DNA of 13,897 nt from Betaproteobacteria bacterium SG8_40 (GCA_001304425.1 LJTS01000073.1:1-13897), one strand, 5' to 3'; positions 6,853 through 13,897 are shown, counted from the stretch's first letter. Made by a program: numbers and translations. Notes: generated by a model from the letters alone, not told the origin.

Positions 6853-7194
6853 ATGAACACAACTGCACAAGACCTCGTTCGCAAGAAATGCAAGCCGTGT
6901 GAAGGTGGCGTCGACCCAATGACGGACGTTCAGATCGGCCACATGCTCAAGGGCGTTCAGGGCTGGGAATATCAGGGTGGCATGATACGCAAGACTTACA
7001 GCTTCAAGGACTACTACCAGACCATGGCCTTCGTCAACGCCACAGCCTGGGTCTCACACCGGGAAGATCACCATCCGGACATCACCGTGGGATACAACAA
7101 ATGCGACGTCGCGTACATGACCCACGCCATCAACGGCATTAGTGAAAACGATTTCATCTGCGCGGCGAAACTCGACGCGCTTTTCGACATCTAG
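6853..7194 (+). CDS. phhB: Pterin-4a-carbinolamine dehydratase
   Basis: 113-residue cytoplasmic enzyme that dehydrates 4a-hydroxytetrahydrobiopterin, recycling the cofactor of phenylalanine hydroxylase; related proteins also act in molybdopterin metabolism. The signature EDHHPDITVGYNKCDV (His-His-Pro) and the C-terminal THAINGISENDFICAAKLD define the PCD/DCoH family. FKDYYQTMAFVNA in the middle is the usual helix. The ATG is preceded by AGGTGA at 6840-6845. It lies 23 bases after the M48 protease gene and converges with the MscS gene. No phenylalanine hydroxylase is in the window, so the partner enzyme is unknown. The N-terminal CKPCEGG stretch with two cysteines is common in proteobacterial homologues. 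Confidence 0.93.
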   Translation: MNTTAQDLVRKKCKPCEGGVDPMTDVQIGHMLKGVQGWEYQGGMIRKTYSFKDYYQTMAFVNATAWVSHREDHHPDITVGYNKCDVAYMTHAINGISENDFICAAKLDALFDI

Positions 7195-7201
7195 TCGAAA
7201 G

Positions 7202-7216
7202 GCTTGCGTAGCAAGC
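7202..7216. terminator. Hairpin between convergent pterin dehydratase and MscS genes
   Basis: Perfect 6-bp stem GCTTGC (7202-7207) and GCAAGC (7211-7216) with a 3-base loop, in the 65-bp gap between two convergent stop codons. On the minus strand it is followed by a short CTTT, on the plus strand by no T-run. It is at best a weak terminator, named from its position. Confidence 0.4.
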
Positions 7217-7259
7217 GGATGTAATCGTTTCAGTGCAGGCTAACCTGCGGCCAACCGGA

Positions 7260-8354
7260 TCAGACCTCGCCCGGCGGCTGATTCCCTTTGCCAGTGTCTG
7301 CCGTTTCGAGACGAAGCCTCGGCAGGGACTGTGGATGATTGCGCTGCAGATAGCCGATGAGGCGTTCGCGAACCTCGCAGCGCAATTCCCACGCATCGGG
7401 TGAATTACCGGCACTCATCAGCAAGCGAATTTGCATGGCCTTGTCAGTGCAATCGGTGACGTGAACAACCTCAACCTTTCCGTCCCAGTATTTCGACTCG
7501 CGCAGGGCGCGGGAAAACTCCGCGCGGACCTCATCCAGCGGGACACTGTAATCCATGTACAGCATCACCGAACCGAGGATATCCGCGGTGGTTCGCGTCC
7601 AGTTCTGGAACGGTTTTTCAATGAAATACGAAATGGGAAGTATCAGGCGGCGCAGGTCCCAGACGCGGATGACGACATAGGTCATATGAATTTCTTCGAC
7701 CCAGCCCCATTCACCCTCGACGACTACCGCATCCTCGAGACGGATCGGTTGTGTAAGAGCGATCTGGATCCCGGCGATGAGGTTGCTGAGAGCCGGCCGC
7801 GCCGCGAGTCCGAGGGCCAGCCCGGCAATACCGGCGGATGCGAAGATGCTCACGCCGATATGCCGTATGCTCGGAATCGACATCAACACACCGGCGATGG
7901 TCGCAACATAAACCACGAACACCATCACGCGACCGAGCACGCGGATCTGTGTCTGCATCTGACGCGCTGCAAGATTGTCGCTGTGGTCAATGCTGTAGAC
8001 AGTGACGAAATAGTCGACGAAGCCGCGCACGACGCGTATCGCGAGCCAGCCTGCCGAGATGATTACGAGTACTGTGAGCACATACGGCAATTTCGCGCCG
8101 AGACCGGTTGAATCATCAATCCCCGACAGAACCGCGGACATCGCCAGAAGCGGGAAAAGCAGACGCAATGGAGCGGCACAGCGCGCAGCGATAGCCGCCA
8201 CGAGACCGGCCTTCCCCAGCCGCGACACGCGCCGCATCAGGAACAACGTCGCCATCGCCAACAACAGGCCAAGCAATGCCGAGAGGGCCAGGGCAAAGAC
8301 GGTCTGGAAGCTCAAACCGATATATTCAAGAATAGGGGCAATTTCAGCAGGCAT
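7260..8354 (-). CDS. MscS-family mechanosensitive ion channel
   Basis: 364-residue inner-membrane channel that opens under membrane tension to release solutes after osmotic downshock. It has an N-terminal helix (about residues 12-40), more helices near 65-85, 95-120 and 140-165, and then the diagnostic Gly/Ala-rich pore helix and beta-domain: ASAGIAGLALGLAARPALS, then LIAGIQIALTQPIRLEDAVVV, GEWGWVEEI and RRLILPISYF. The C-terminal alpha/beta vestibule follows. The ATG at 8354 is chosen because GGGA lies shortly upstream and MPAEIAPILEYIG starts the first helix. A GTG at 8381 would add nine residues. Its promoter region lies between it and the divergent rsgA. This gene is longer than E. coli MscS (286) because of extra N-terminal helices. 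Confidence 0.92.
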   Translation of the reverse strand: MPAEIAPILEYIGLSFQTVFALALSALLGLLLAMATLFLMRRVSRLGKAGLVAAIAARCAAPLRLLFPLLAMSAVLSGIDDSTGLGAKLPYVLTVLVIISAGWLAIRVVRGFVDYFVTVYSIDHSDNLAARQMQTQIRVLGRVMVFVVYVATIAGVLMSIPSIRHIGVSIFASAGIAGLALGLAARPALSNLIAGIQIALTQPIRLEDAVVVEGEWGWVEEIHMTYVVIRVWDLRRLILPISYFIEKPFQNWTRTTADILGSVMLYMDYSVPLDEVRAEFSRALRESKYWDGKVEVVHVTDCTDKAMQIRLLMSAGNSPDAWELRCEVRERLIGYLQRNHPQSLPRLRLETADTGKGNQPPGEV

Positions 8355-8526
8355 GAACTGGTCCCAACCGAGGATTCGCACAACCGGATGGTCGCGTCAA
8401 TCGAGCCGGTCAGACCCATTGCGCCGGCGACCGTACCTTGCATTTTACGTGAACCGGGAACGCGTCTCGCGCCCGGGAAGACCCGACGCAAACCTGGACT
8501 GACATCATTCTCCATCACCATGGCGC

Positions 8527-9525
8527 ATGCATTACCATGCGGACTGGATGCGTGGCGCCGAATCAGCGAGTGGTCGTGACGAAAATGATGGTTATGCCGG
8601 ACGAAGCAACAGCGTGAATCAGGGAAACAGGAAAGCACTCCTCGAGGACGGTTTAATCGTTGCCGCTCATGGCCGCCATTACGCAGTGGAGCTGTCGAAC
8701 GCGGAGCTGCTCCATTGCTACCCGCGCGGCCGGCGAAACGTTTATGCATGCGGTGACGTTGTCGAAATCGAGCGCTCGGGGGACAGGCAGGGGACGATAA
8801 ATTCAGTTCATCCCCGCAGCTCCCTGTTGTACCGCTCTGATCGCCATCGGCAAAAGATCATTGCCGCGAATGTCACGCTGGCGGTCTTCGTGGTCGCCGC
8901 CCGGCCGGCGTTTAACGAAGACCTGCTGATGCGATGCCTGATCGCCTGTGAACAGCAGAAAATAACGGCAGTCATCGTTTTGAACAAGACGGACCTTGTC
9001 GAAGAAAGTGCGAGAGCGGCCACCCAGCTCGCCCTTTACGGCGAGCTTGGATACACGCTAGTGCCGCTGAGCGCGAAGAAGGATATCTCTCCGCTCGAAT
9101 ACGTCCTCCGAAACCATCGCAGTGTGGTCGTTGGCCAGTCCGGCATGGGGAAATCAACGATCGTCAATGCACTGATCCCGCAAGCGGGGGCGCGTACCGC
9201 GGAGATATCACAGGCACTTGATTCGGGAAAGCACACGACGACGAGCGCACAGCTCTACCATCTGGATGCAGAGTCCAGCATCATCGATTCGCCCGGATTG
9301 CAGACCTTCGGTCTGATGCACCTGTCTCAGTCCGAGCTCGTTGAGTCCTTCCGGGAGTTCAAGCCTTTTGTCGGCCATTGCCGCTTTGATGATTGCCGTC
9401 ACACCGTCGAGCCCGGCTGCGCCGTGATCGCCGCTGTAGGCCGCGATGAAATTGACCCGCGCCGCTGGAATGCTTACACGTCGTTGGCCGCCGATCTGGA
9501 AACGAAGCCGCCTGCCTGGGCATGA
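8527..9525 (+). CDS. rsgA: Ribosome small-subunit-dependent GTPase RsgA
   Basis: Circularly permuted GTPase that checks late maturation of the 30S subunit. The motif order is the permuted one: G4 NKTDLV from residue 153, G5 SAKK, then the P-loop GQSGMGKS at 203-210, the switch region GKHTTTSAQLYHL, G3 DSPGLQ from 254, and the C-terminal zinc site Cys285, Cys290, His292, Cys298 in HCRFDDCRH. An OB-fold domain precedes (LIVAAHGRHYAVEL, about 44-57). The start is uncertain: the ATG at 8527 has no ribosome binding site, and residues 1-29 look unlike family members. GTG at 8614 would give a 303-residue protein that begins just ahead of the OB fold. I kept the longest frame. Family identity is certain. 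Confidence 0.93.
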   Translation: MHYHADWMRGAESASGRDENDGYAGRSNSVNQGNRKALLEDGLIVAAHGRHYAVELSNAELLHCYPRGRRNVYACGDVVEIERSGDRQGTINSVHPRSSLLYRSDRHRQKIIAANVTLAVFVVAARPAFNEDLLMRCLIACEQQKITAVIVLNKTDLVEESARAATQLALYGELGYTLVPLSAKKDISPLEYVLRNHRSVVVGQSGMGKSTIVNALIPQAGARTAEISQALDSGKHTTTSAQLYHLDAESSIIDSPGLQTFGLMHLSQSELVESFREFKPFVGHCRFDDCRHTVEPGCAVIAAVGRDEIDPRRWNAYTSLAADLETKPPAWA

Positions 9526-9709
9526 TGATCGCCCGGCGGCAGTGCCATTAGCCCGTGACTGTGCAGGGCGTCACGACGCACGGCCGGTCAGTGCCAGGCC
9601 TCCGTGAGTCTCGACTGGATCAGCGGTCGATACCGCTGTGAAAACGGTCCCGACCGGTCTGCGCCGTAGAGAGCGAACCGCGATGCACTTCAGTCCCGCG
9701 CACCGCGAC

Positions 9710-10633
9710 TCAGCCGATCCATAGCGCCAGCGTAACCAGCGCGATCAGGAACAGCCAGATCAGCACTGAACGCCATGCCAGATTCATTCCGGCGGCCATG
9801 TGATTGACGTCCGCCTCGTCACCGAGGCCGAGTTCCGGCCGGAAGACAACGGTTCCGTCCTGGTGTATCGCATTACCCAGGCGCACGCCAAGCGCACCGG
9901 CACCGGCGGCCAGAACGGCGCCCTGCCCGGCATCGCCCCACGCGTTCGACTGGGTGCGCCAACAATACAGCGCATCTTCGAAATTTCCGACAATCGCAAA
10001 GGTGATCGCGGTGAGTCTCGCCGGAACCCAGTCGAGCACTTCAAACGCCTTGCGGGCAAATCCGCCGAATTCGATGTAATCCTCCCCGCCGCGCACGCCC
10101 CACCCGTCAACCAGCATCGCCGACAGGAAATACAGCAAGGCACCGGTGGGACCGGGCAACACGACAAACCAGAACATCACGCCGAATACGTGACGATGCA
10201 CGTCGACAAGGCCATTTTCGATCGCAAGTTTCGCAATTTCTCCCGAATTAAGCTCGTCGGCCGATTGATTACGCCAGCCCGCGAGCGCCTGCCTTGCGGC
10301 ATCGGTGTCTTCATTACGAAGCGCATCCAGTATCTCGTTGAAGCTGCCGGCGAACTGCCGGAAGCCGATCAGGAAATACAGAACCGCAACATTGAAAGCC
10401 AGCGACAACACATTGCTCGCCTCGTCCAGAAGGAGATGCACCAAAAAGACACCGAGCACCCAGGGCAACACTGCGACCAGCCAGGCGAACACGCCCTGAC
10501 GCCGTTCCCCGGCGTTGAACTGCCCCGCCACATTATTCGTGTAACCAGCCAGCAACGAATGCACCGGGTTCACTCGCGGCAGTGGCCGTAGTTGCTCGAT
10601 CAGGAACGCGAAAACAAGGGATATGAGAGTCAT
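9710..10633 (-). CDS. CobD/CbiB-family (AmpE-like) integral membrane protein
   Basis: 307-residue membrane protein. It opens with TLISLVFAFLIEQLRPLP, the typical start of AmpE/CobD-like proteins, and has hydrophobic helices at about residues 48-68, 74-92, 150-172 and 288-305. The motif FAIVGNFEDALYCWR at about 216-230 is the conserved signature of the family. True CobD/CbiB makes adenosylcobinamide phosphate; AmpE is linked to beta-lactamase regulation. No cobalamin or ampD gene is near, so the function stays open. In betaproteobacteria such a gene commonly sits beside rsgA, as here (convergent, 184-bp gap 9526-9709 in which I see nothing). The 76-residue gene upstream runs in the same direction with an 84-bp gap and may share a transcript. 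Confidence 0.82.
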   Translation of the reverse strand: MTLISLVFAFLIEQLRPLPRVNPVHSLLAGYTNNVAGQFNAGERRQGVFAWLVAVLPWVLGVFLVHLLLDEASNVLSLAFNVAVLYFLIGFRQFAGSFNEILDALRNEDTDAARQALAGWRNQSADELNSGEIAKLAIENGLVDVHRHVFGVMFWFVVLPGPTGALLYFLSAMLVDGWGVRGGEDYIEFGGFARKAFEVLDWVPARLTAITFAIVGNFEDALYCWRTQSNAWGDAGQGAVLAAGAGALGVRLGNAIHQDGTVVFRPELGLGDEADVNHMAAGMNLAWRSVLIWLFLIALVTLALWIG

Positions 10634-10717
10634 GATCTATCCGGTCCCGGCGAAAGTAACCTTGCCATGGCGGGCAGAGCCCTGGAGAAACCTTGCAAGA
10701 ACGATAGTCACGGCTTG

Positions 10718-10948
10718 CTATAAAGGCGCCACAATGTGGACGCTCTCGCGGCTGACATTAAGGAACGGTGCGTTGAGCAAGTGACGGTCGTTCAGATCGC
10801 GGACCTCTGCATCGGTGACGGCGATGAAATCCTTCGCCTCGACCATATAGTCAGTCACCCTCGCCCCGGGCACAAGACTGATGAAGCCCTTGACGCGATA
10901 CGTCCCGGTAAGAATCATCACCTTGGTCCGATTTGTTTGGTTTTCCAC
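10718..10948 (-). CDS. Small DUF6812-like protein
   Basis: 76-residue protein of unknown function, soluble and probably all-beta. It shows an initial strand KVMILTGTYRVKGFI, then VPGARVTDYM, FIAVTDAEVRDL and a last strand FLNVSRESVHIVAP. This order (strand, PG.R..D, FI.(V/L)TDA.V, FL.V....I) is what I recall of DUF6812 proteins, which are often found near type IV pilus or regulatory genes; the name is tentative. The start is GTG at 10948, decided by a strong ribosome binding site eight bases upstream. A longer frame to 10993 would swallow that site and add a hydrophobic stretch unlike the family. Same strand as the CobD-like gene. Confidence 0.75.
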   Translation of the reverse strand: MENQTNRTKVMILTGTYRVKGFISLVPGARVTDYMVEAKDFIAVTDAEVRDLNDRHLLNAPFLNVSRESVHIVAPL

Positions 10949-11469
10949 TTGATCAACTCCCCAGAAAAAAATCACCAGACCCGTGCCGCACATCCAGGCA
11001 CATTCGCTAGCGGCTCACCTGGCCCGCTTCAATACCGACGCTGACGTCCCGCGAGGGGGAGTCCGCTACCGGTCAATGATCAAGCCGGGCAACCCCTGCC
11101 CCACCCATAACCGGTCACACCGGATGGCTGCCGGCGATATCACGCGTGCCGGACTTGCACAAGCATAAGGATACCAGTCGCAAGCGGCATGCGCAGGTTG
11201 TACCCACTGCCCCGAAAAGGATCGAACATAAAGATCCGGCAATACCGGTCGCCTCGCGGCGCTGGCTGTCTTCCGGCGCGACCGCCAAATGCCAGCATCT
11301 GTAGCTGCAAGGCAAGGCGGCTGGCGCGCGCGGATACGCGAGGCATTACGGCAGAGGACCGCATCTGGGAGAATGACAGATGGCTGCCATGCCTGTTTCG
11401 CACAGCCGCACCGCACCCCCGAATCGATTCATCAATATGAAGCAGACCTCGAAAGGAACCGATCAGGAC
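10949..11469. other. About 520 bp without a recognisable gene
   Basis: Divergent region between the DUF6812-like gene and the crotonase. Several open frames exist on both strands, but their translations are rich in Arg, Cys, His and Pro with no family resemblance, typical of frame shadows in GC-rich DNA. No tRNA-like cloverleaf, convincing -35/-10 pair, long repeat or transposase trace was seen. It must hold promoters for both flanking genes. A gene too decayed to recognise is possible. Confidence 0.55.
10957..10962 (-). promoter_or_regulatory. Ribosome binding site deciding the GTG start at 10948
   Basis: On the minus strand GGGGAG lies eight bases before GTG (10948-10946), a strong Shine-Dalgarno match. 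It is the reason for preferring the 76-residue product over longer frames. Confidence 0.75.
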
Positions 11470-12243
11470 ATGAGCTACCAGCATTTACTACTCGACATCA
11501 GCGACCGGGTCGCAACCGTTACCATCAATCGGCCGGACAAAGGCAATGCGCTTGCGCCTGATGTACTGCTCGAAGTCACCGCCATGTTCACTGAATTGGG
11601 GACACGGGAGGACGTCAACGTCATCGTATTCACAGGCGGCGAAAGGTATTTTTCGGCGGGCTTCGATCTTGGCGAGATCCGCAAACTGGAAAAAGTGTCC
11701 AACGAAGCCTATACCGAGCTGTTTCACCGCGCCTACCGGGCGGTTCTCTTCTGCCAGCAGCCGGTGATATGCGCTGTAGGAGGCGCCGCGATCGCCGGCG
11801 GATTCGATCTGACCATGATGTGTGATATCCGCTATGCCTCCAGTCGTGCCAAATTCGGCCAGCGCGAAATCGTACTGTCATTGACGCCGATCATGGACCC
11901 GCTGTGGCGCATCATCGGAATGGGGCGTGCAAAGGAAGTCGCCCTCACCGGCCGGATATACGATGCGGCGGAAGCCGAACGCATGGGTTACGTCAGCAAG
12001 GTCTTCCCCGAGGGTGAACTCTTGTCCTCGGTCGCGTCCATCGCCAGAGAAATGGCCGGTTATGACCGTGGATGCCTCGCCGAAACCAAGCGCCTGTCGA
12101 ATACGGTATTGAACCACGACCTGGACAGCGCAATGCGCGTACAGGAGTGGCTGTTCCGGACCTACATTGGCTCGGAAGACAATCATCAGCGCATCGACGC
12201 ACTGCAAGAACAACTCGCCGAGGCCCGCAAGCGGCGCAAGTGA
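11470..12243 (+). CDS. Enoyl-CoA hydratase/isomerase (crotonase) family protein
   Basis: 257 residues, the standard crotonase length. Crotonases act on acyl-CoA thioesters through an oxyanion hole. Here the first oxyanion segment is RYFSAGFDLGEI (Gly64) and the second AVGGAAIAGGFDLTMMCD (Gly109-110). At the two acid/base positions of classical enoyl-CoA hydratase (Glu144 and Glu164 in rat), this protein has Asp113 (GGFDL instead of GGCEL) and Glu133 (FGQRE), 20 residues apart as expected. The usual GGTQRL is replaced by MDPLWRIIG. It is therefore a divergent subfamily and the exact reaction (hydratase, isomerase or other) cannot be read. The ATG at 11470 is chosen from the family start and AAAGGAA 11 bases upstream; in-frame starts at 11380 and 11437 would give unlikely extensions. 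Isolated by gene-poor stretches on both sides. Confidence 0.9.
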   Translation: MSYQHLLLDISDRVATVTINRPDKGNALAPDVLLEVTAMFTELGTREDVNVIVFTGGERYFSAGFDLGEIRKLEKVSNEAYTELFHRAYRAVLFCQQPVICAVGGAAIAGGFDLTMMCDIRYASSRAKFGQREIVLSLTPIMDPLWRIIGMGRAKEVALTGRIYDAAEAERMGYVSKVFPEGELLSSVASIAREMAGYDRGCLAETKRLSNTVLNHDLDSAMRVQEWLFRTYIGSEDNHQRIDALQEQLAEARKRRK

Positions 12244-12261
12244 GGTTCAGCCACCCCGTCG

Positions 12262-12723
12262 TTGAACAAAGGGCGAAGGCTCCCCCGCTCCGGACGGGCG
12301 GGCCCACTCTGCGTGTCTCACGGCAGGGACCGGATACGCTGTCGCGCCCGCCCCGGCCTGGCCCGTAGCGCCGCACTTCATGCGCCATGTAATGCATTTC
12401 CGGGCTGCATCGACAGACGCGTCGACGCAGCCCCGGCCCTCGTCTGCGCCCTGCTTCGGCATTTGATGTCGATGGCGTCGCGGCACCACAGGTCACGTGC
12501 GGTCCGCGCCATGCACGCCTCCCCCGGCGAAATCAGGACACGCCCCGGAAACCGTGTGCAGGATGCCATCGCCGCGACCGGAGGAACTCCCGCGCCGAGC
12601 GTATGCAAACTGCTGGCTTCGTTCGACGACTGCGGCATCGGCGATACCGTGGACATATACGTTCTTCGCAATCGCGGGCTCGTCAGCGCAGCGGTAGATC
12701 CCGGGTCCGGAAAACGACAGGGG
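12262..12723 (+). pseudogene. Remnant of an HtrA/Deg-like serine protease (end of protease domain plus PDZ)
   Basis: This frame has no sound start and lacks the N-terminal half of an HtrA protein, but keeps ordered traces of the family. SGRAGPL with SHGR near the beginning resembles the active-site NSGGPL...S.GR. FPGCIDRRVDAAPALV resembles F(A)(I/V)PVD.V..VVP.LV at the end of the protease domain. The segment DAIAATGGTPAPSV, KLLASFDD, GIGDTVDIYVLRN, GLVSAAV is a readable PDZ domain (about 12563-12699). All lie in one frame, the same as the upstream crotonase after its stop. His and Asp of the catalytic triad would be in the absent part. The protease-domain matches are by eye and weak; the PDZ match is good. 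Apparently a 5'-truncated, decaying gene; a chance resemblance is less likely but not excluded. The rest of 12244-12885 holds nothing else I can recognise. Confidence 0.55.
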
Positions 12724-12872
12724 CAAGTTCGTACCGTTTGCCGTGGCGCGCCATCAAAGCCGCCTGCCAGGGCCGAACACGCCGGCTCGAGGCAGAAGCT
12801 CTCCGTCCGCCGGCTTCATATCGGTATATGATTGGCAGCTGTTGGTATTCCGGTATTTTTCCGAAAGAATGC

Positions 12873-12877
12873 GGGAG
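12873..12877 (+). promoter_or_regulatory. Ribosome binding site of the SoxYZ-like gene
   Basis: GGGAG lies eight bases before the ATG at 12886 and selects this start over the in-frame start at 12832, which would place 18 extra residues ahead of the signal peptide. Confidence 0.7.
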
Positions 12878-12885
12878 CATGCGGT

Positions 12886-13686
12886 ATGAGAGCACGATTC
12901 CTGGGCCTGTTTGCATTGCTTTTGGCCTGCTCGCTGGGAACGGCAACAGGACACGCCGCCGAGCCAGACGAGAACGCAAACTGGTTGCAACTGAAACCCT
13001 TGCTGTTCGGCGAGCGTCCCATTCAAGGGCACGCGACCGACGTGCTGCAACTGTACGTCAGCCAGCGCGCGGACGACGCTGCTGTGGTACCGGTGATGGT
13101 ACGCACCTATATCAACCAGAAACCGGATCGTTACATCAAACATATCTACGTGATCATCGACGAAAACCCGTCGCCGTTTGGTGTCAAGTTCACGATGACA
13201 CCCCAAAGCGGCCGCGCCGATATCGAAACCCGCGTGCGTATGGAAAGCTCGTCACCGATTCGCGCGATTGCCGAGATGAATGACGGCTCGCTGTGGATGG
13301 ACAGCGCCATGGTATTTGGCGCGGGCGGCTGCTCGGCACCCATATCGGGTGGCCCGGTAGATCCCTCGCTTGGCAAGATGCGCCTGAGCATGGATAACAT
13401 GCTCAGTAAAGCGGGCGAACCGGTTCCCGCCCAATTGATGATCAAGCACCCGCAAATTACCGGCATGTCGACCAATGTCATTCTCGAACCGCACTTCGTG
13501 CGGCAGGTGAATGTCTACTACTCCGACCAGCTCGTCATGTCGGCGGACGTCGATTTCACGATCAGCGAGAATCCGGTGTTTCGCTTCTACTTTCTGCCCG
13601 ATGGCGACGGGGAATTGCGCGCCGAGGTCGTCGACTCGAGTGAGTTGCGTTTCGAGCAGCGCATCGCTGTCACGACGGTCAAATAA
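12886..13686 (+). CDS. Exported SoxYZ-like fused carrier protein (quinoprotein dehydrogenase-associated type)
   Basis: 266 residues with a Sec signal peptide: MRARF, a hydrophobic core to about residue 20, and a likely cleavage after GHAA near residue 25, so the protein is periplasmic. The N-terminal part (about 40-145) is SoxY-like and ends in the carrier motif GGCSAPISGG with Cys149. The C-terminal part (about 165-265) is SoxZ-like, with MIKHPQITGM, FVRQVNVYYSDQLV and PVFRFYF. In sulfur oxidation SoxY carries intermediates on a Cys at its C-terminal GGCGG; here both halves are fused and the Cys lies at the junction. Such fusions are known beside PQQ-dependent alcohol/methanol dehydrogenase and cytochrome genes, where their role is unclear. 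No such dehydrogenase is in the window; the 3' neighbour is an epimerase on the other strand, six bases away. Confidence 0.88.
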   Translation: MRARFLGLFALLLACSLGTATGHAAEPDENANWLQLKPLLFGERPIQGHATDVLQLYVSQRADDAAVVPVMVRTYINQKPDRYIKHIYVIIDENPSPFGVKFTMTPQSGRADIETRVRMESSSPIRAIAEMNDGSLWMDSAMVFGAGGCSAPISGGPVDPSLGKMRLSMDNMLSKAGEPVPAQLMIKHPQITGMSTNVILEPHFVRQVNVYYSDQLVMSADVDFTISENPVFRFYFLPDGDGELRAEVVDSSELRFEQRIAVTTVK

Positions 13687-13692
13687 GGCCGG

Positions 13693-13897
13693 TCAGCTTC
13701 TGTAACAACCGCGCTCGACTTCGTCGAGCAGCGATGGTGCTGATGGTGACCAGCCGAGTTCCTGGCGCGCACGTACCGCGCGCACCCGGCTGTTGGAACC
13801 CATGGTGTAACGCGCTCCGCCCTCGCCCCACTCGGCAACGGCTTCTTCAACGCTCATGCTCTGCGTGCGCCCCCCATAGCCCAGCATTCGGCTCACT
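13693..13897 (-). CDS. NAD-dependent epimerase/dehydratase family protein, C-terminal end (cut by window)
   Basis: Last 68 or so residues of an SDR-type sugar epimerase/dehydratase; the frame stays open to the window edge, so the start lies outside. The stretch EEAVAEWGEGGARYTMGSNS, VRAVRARQELGWSPSAPSLL and DEVERG matches the conserved C-terminus of this family, where a Lys/Arg-Ala-...-LGW-P motif is followed by a helix. The Rossmann fold and YxxxK active site are not in view. Substrate unknown. It converges with the SoxYZ-like gene with a 6-bp gap and no terminator hairpin between. Confidence 0.72.
   Translation of the reverse strand, partial: VSRMLGYGGRTQSMSVEEAVAEWGEGGARYTMGSNSRVRAVRARQELGWSPSAPSLLDEVERGCYRS

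Noticed and set aside
9800..10591. 263-codon plus-strand frame opposite the CobD/CbiB-like gene
   Set aside because: Antisense shadow; the minus-strand frame has the family start, helices and the FEDALYCWR motif.
11066..11484. Two minus-strand frames (116 and 114 codons) upstream of the crotonase
   Set aside because: They overlap each other and the crotonase start, show no recognisable domain and have atypical residue content.
12823..12856. Three GGTAT repeats upstream of the SoxYZ-like gene
   Set aside because: Five-base matches at irregular spacing (21 and 8) are expected by chance and show no symmetry.
12603..13283. 226-codon plus-strand frame overlapping the SoxYZ-like gene
   Set aside because: Out of frame with the clear signal peptide and SoxYZ-like sequence; Arg-rich shadow.
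1..13897. CRISPR array, defence island, prophage or insertion sequence
   Set aside because: Apart from the 26-bp phasin duplication I found no regularly spaced repeats, transposase, integrase, terminal inverted repeats or defence-family domains.

Overview
The window looks like a chromosomal segment of a GC-rich (roughly 60 %), polyhydroxyalkanoate-making betaproteobacterium. The grounds are a BktB-type beta-ketothiolase, a phasin of the Cupriavidus PhaP type, and the neighbourhood orn / M48 protease / pterin dehydratase / RsgA / CobD-CbiB-like, which I recall from Burkholderiales-type genomes. The taxonomic call is inference from protein resemblance; no rRNA or tRNA is present.

Layout. 1-1228: beta-ketothiolase (+). 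1322-2077: EI24/CysZ-like membrane protein (-), convergent, with a strong hairpin between. 2170-2919: phasin transcription unit with a near-consensus sigma70 promoter, a dyad operator candidate, a reading frame broken in two by a perfect 26-bp tandem duplication, and a textbook Rho-independent terminator. 3085-4949: phosphoglucose isomerase overlapping a small DUF6494-type gene by ATGA (+). 5048-5485: oligoribonuclease (-), missing about 47 internal residues and out of frame after the gap. 5579-7194: Ste24-like M48 protease and pterin-4a-carbinolamine dehydratase (+). 7260-8354: MscS-family channel (-). 8527-9525: RsgA GTPase (+). 9710-10633 and 10718-10948: CobD/CbiB-like membrane protein and a 76-residue protein (-). 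10949-11469: no gene seen. 11470-12243: crotonase-fold protein (+). 12262-12723: apparent remnant of an HtrA-like protease. 12886-13686: exported SoxYZ-like fused carrier (+). 13693-13897: C-terminal end of an NAD-dependent epimerase (-), cut by the window edge.

How it fits together. Thiolase, phasin and possibly the crotonase point to acyl-CoA / PHA carbon storage; Pgi is central carbon metabolism; RsgA and Orn are RNA and ribosome housekeeping; the SoxYZ-like carrier suggests a PQQ-dependent dehydrogenase system nearby. No defence system, CRISPR array, prophage or insertion sequence is visible. The most noteworthy signal is gene damage: phasin (exact duplication), orn (internal deletion removing catalytic residues) and an htrA-like remnant lie within 14 kb. 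These are either real decay or assembly errors, and read-level evidence would separate the two.
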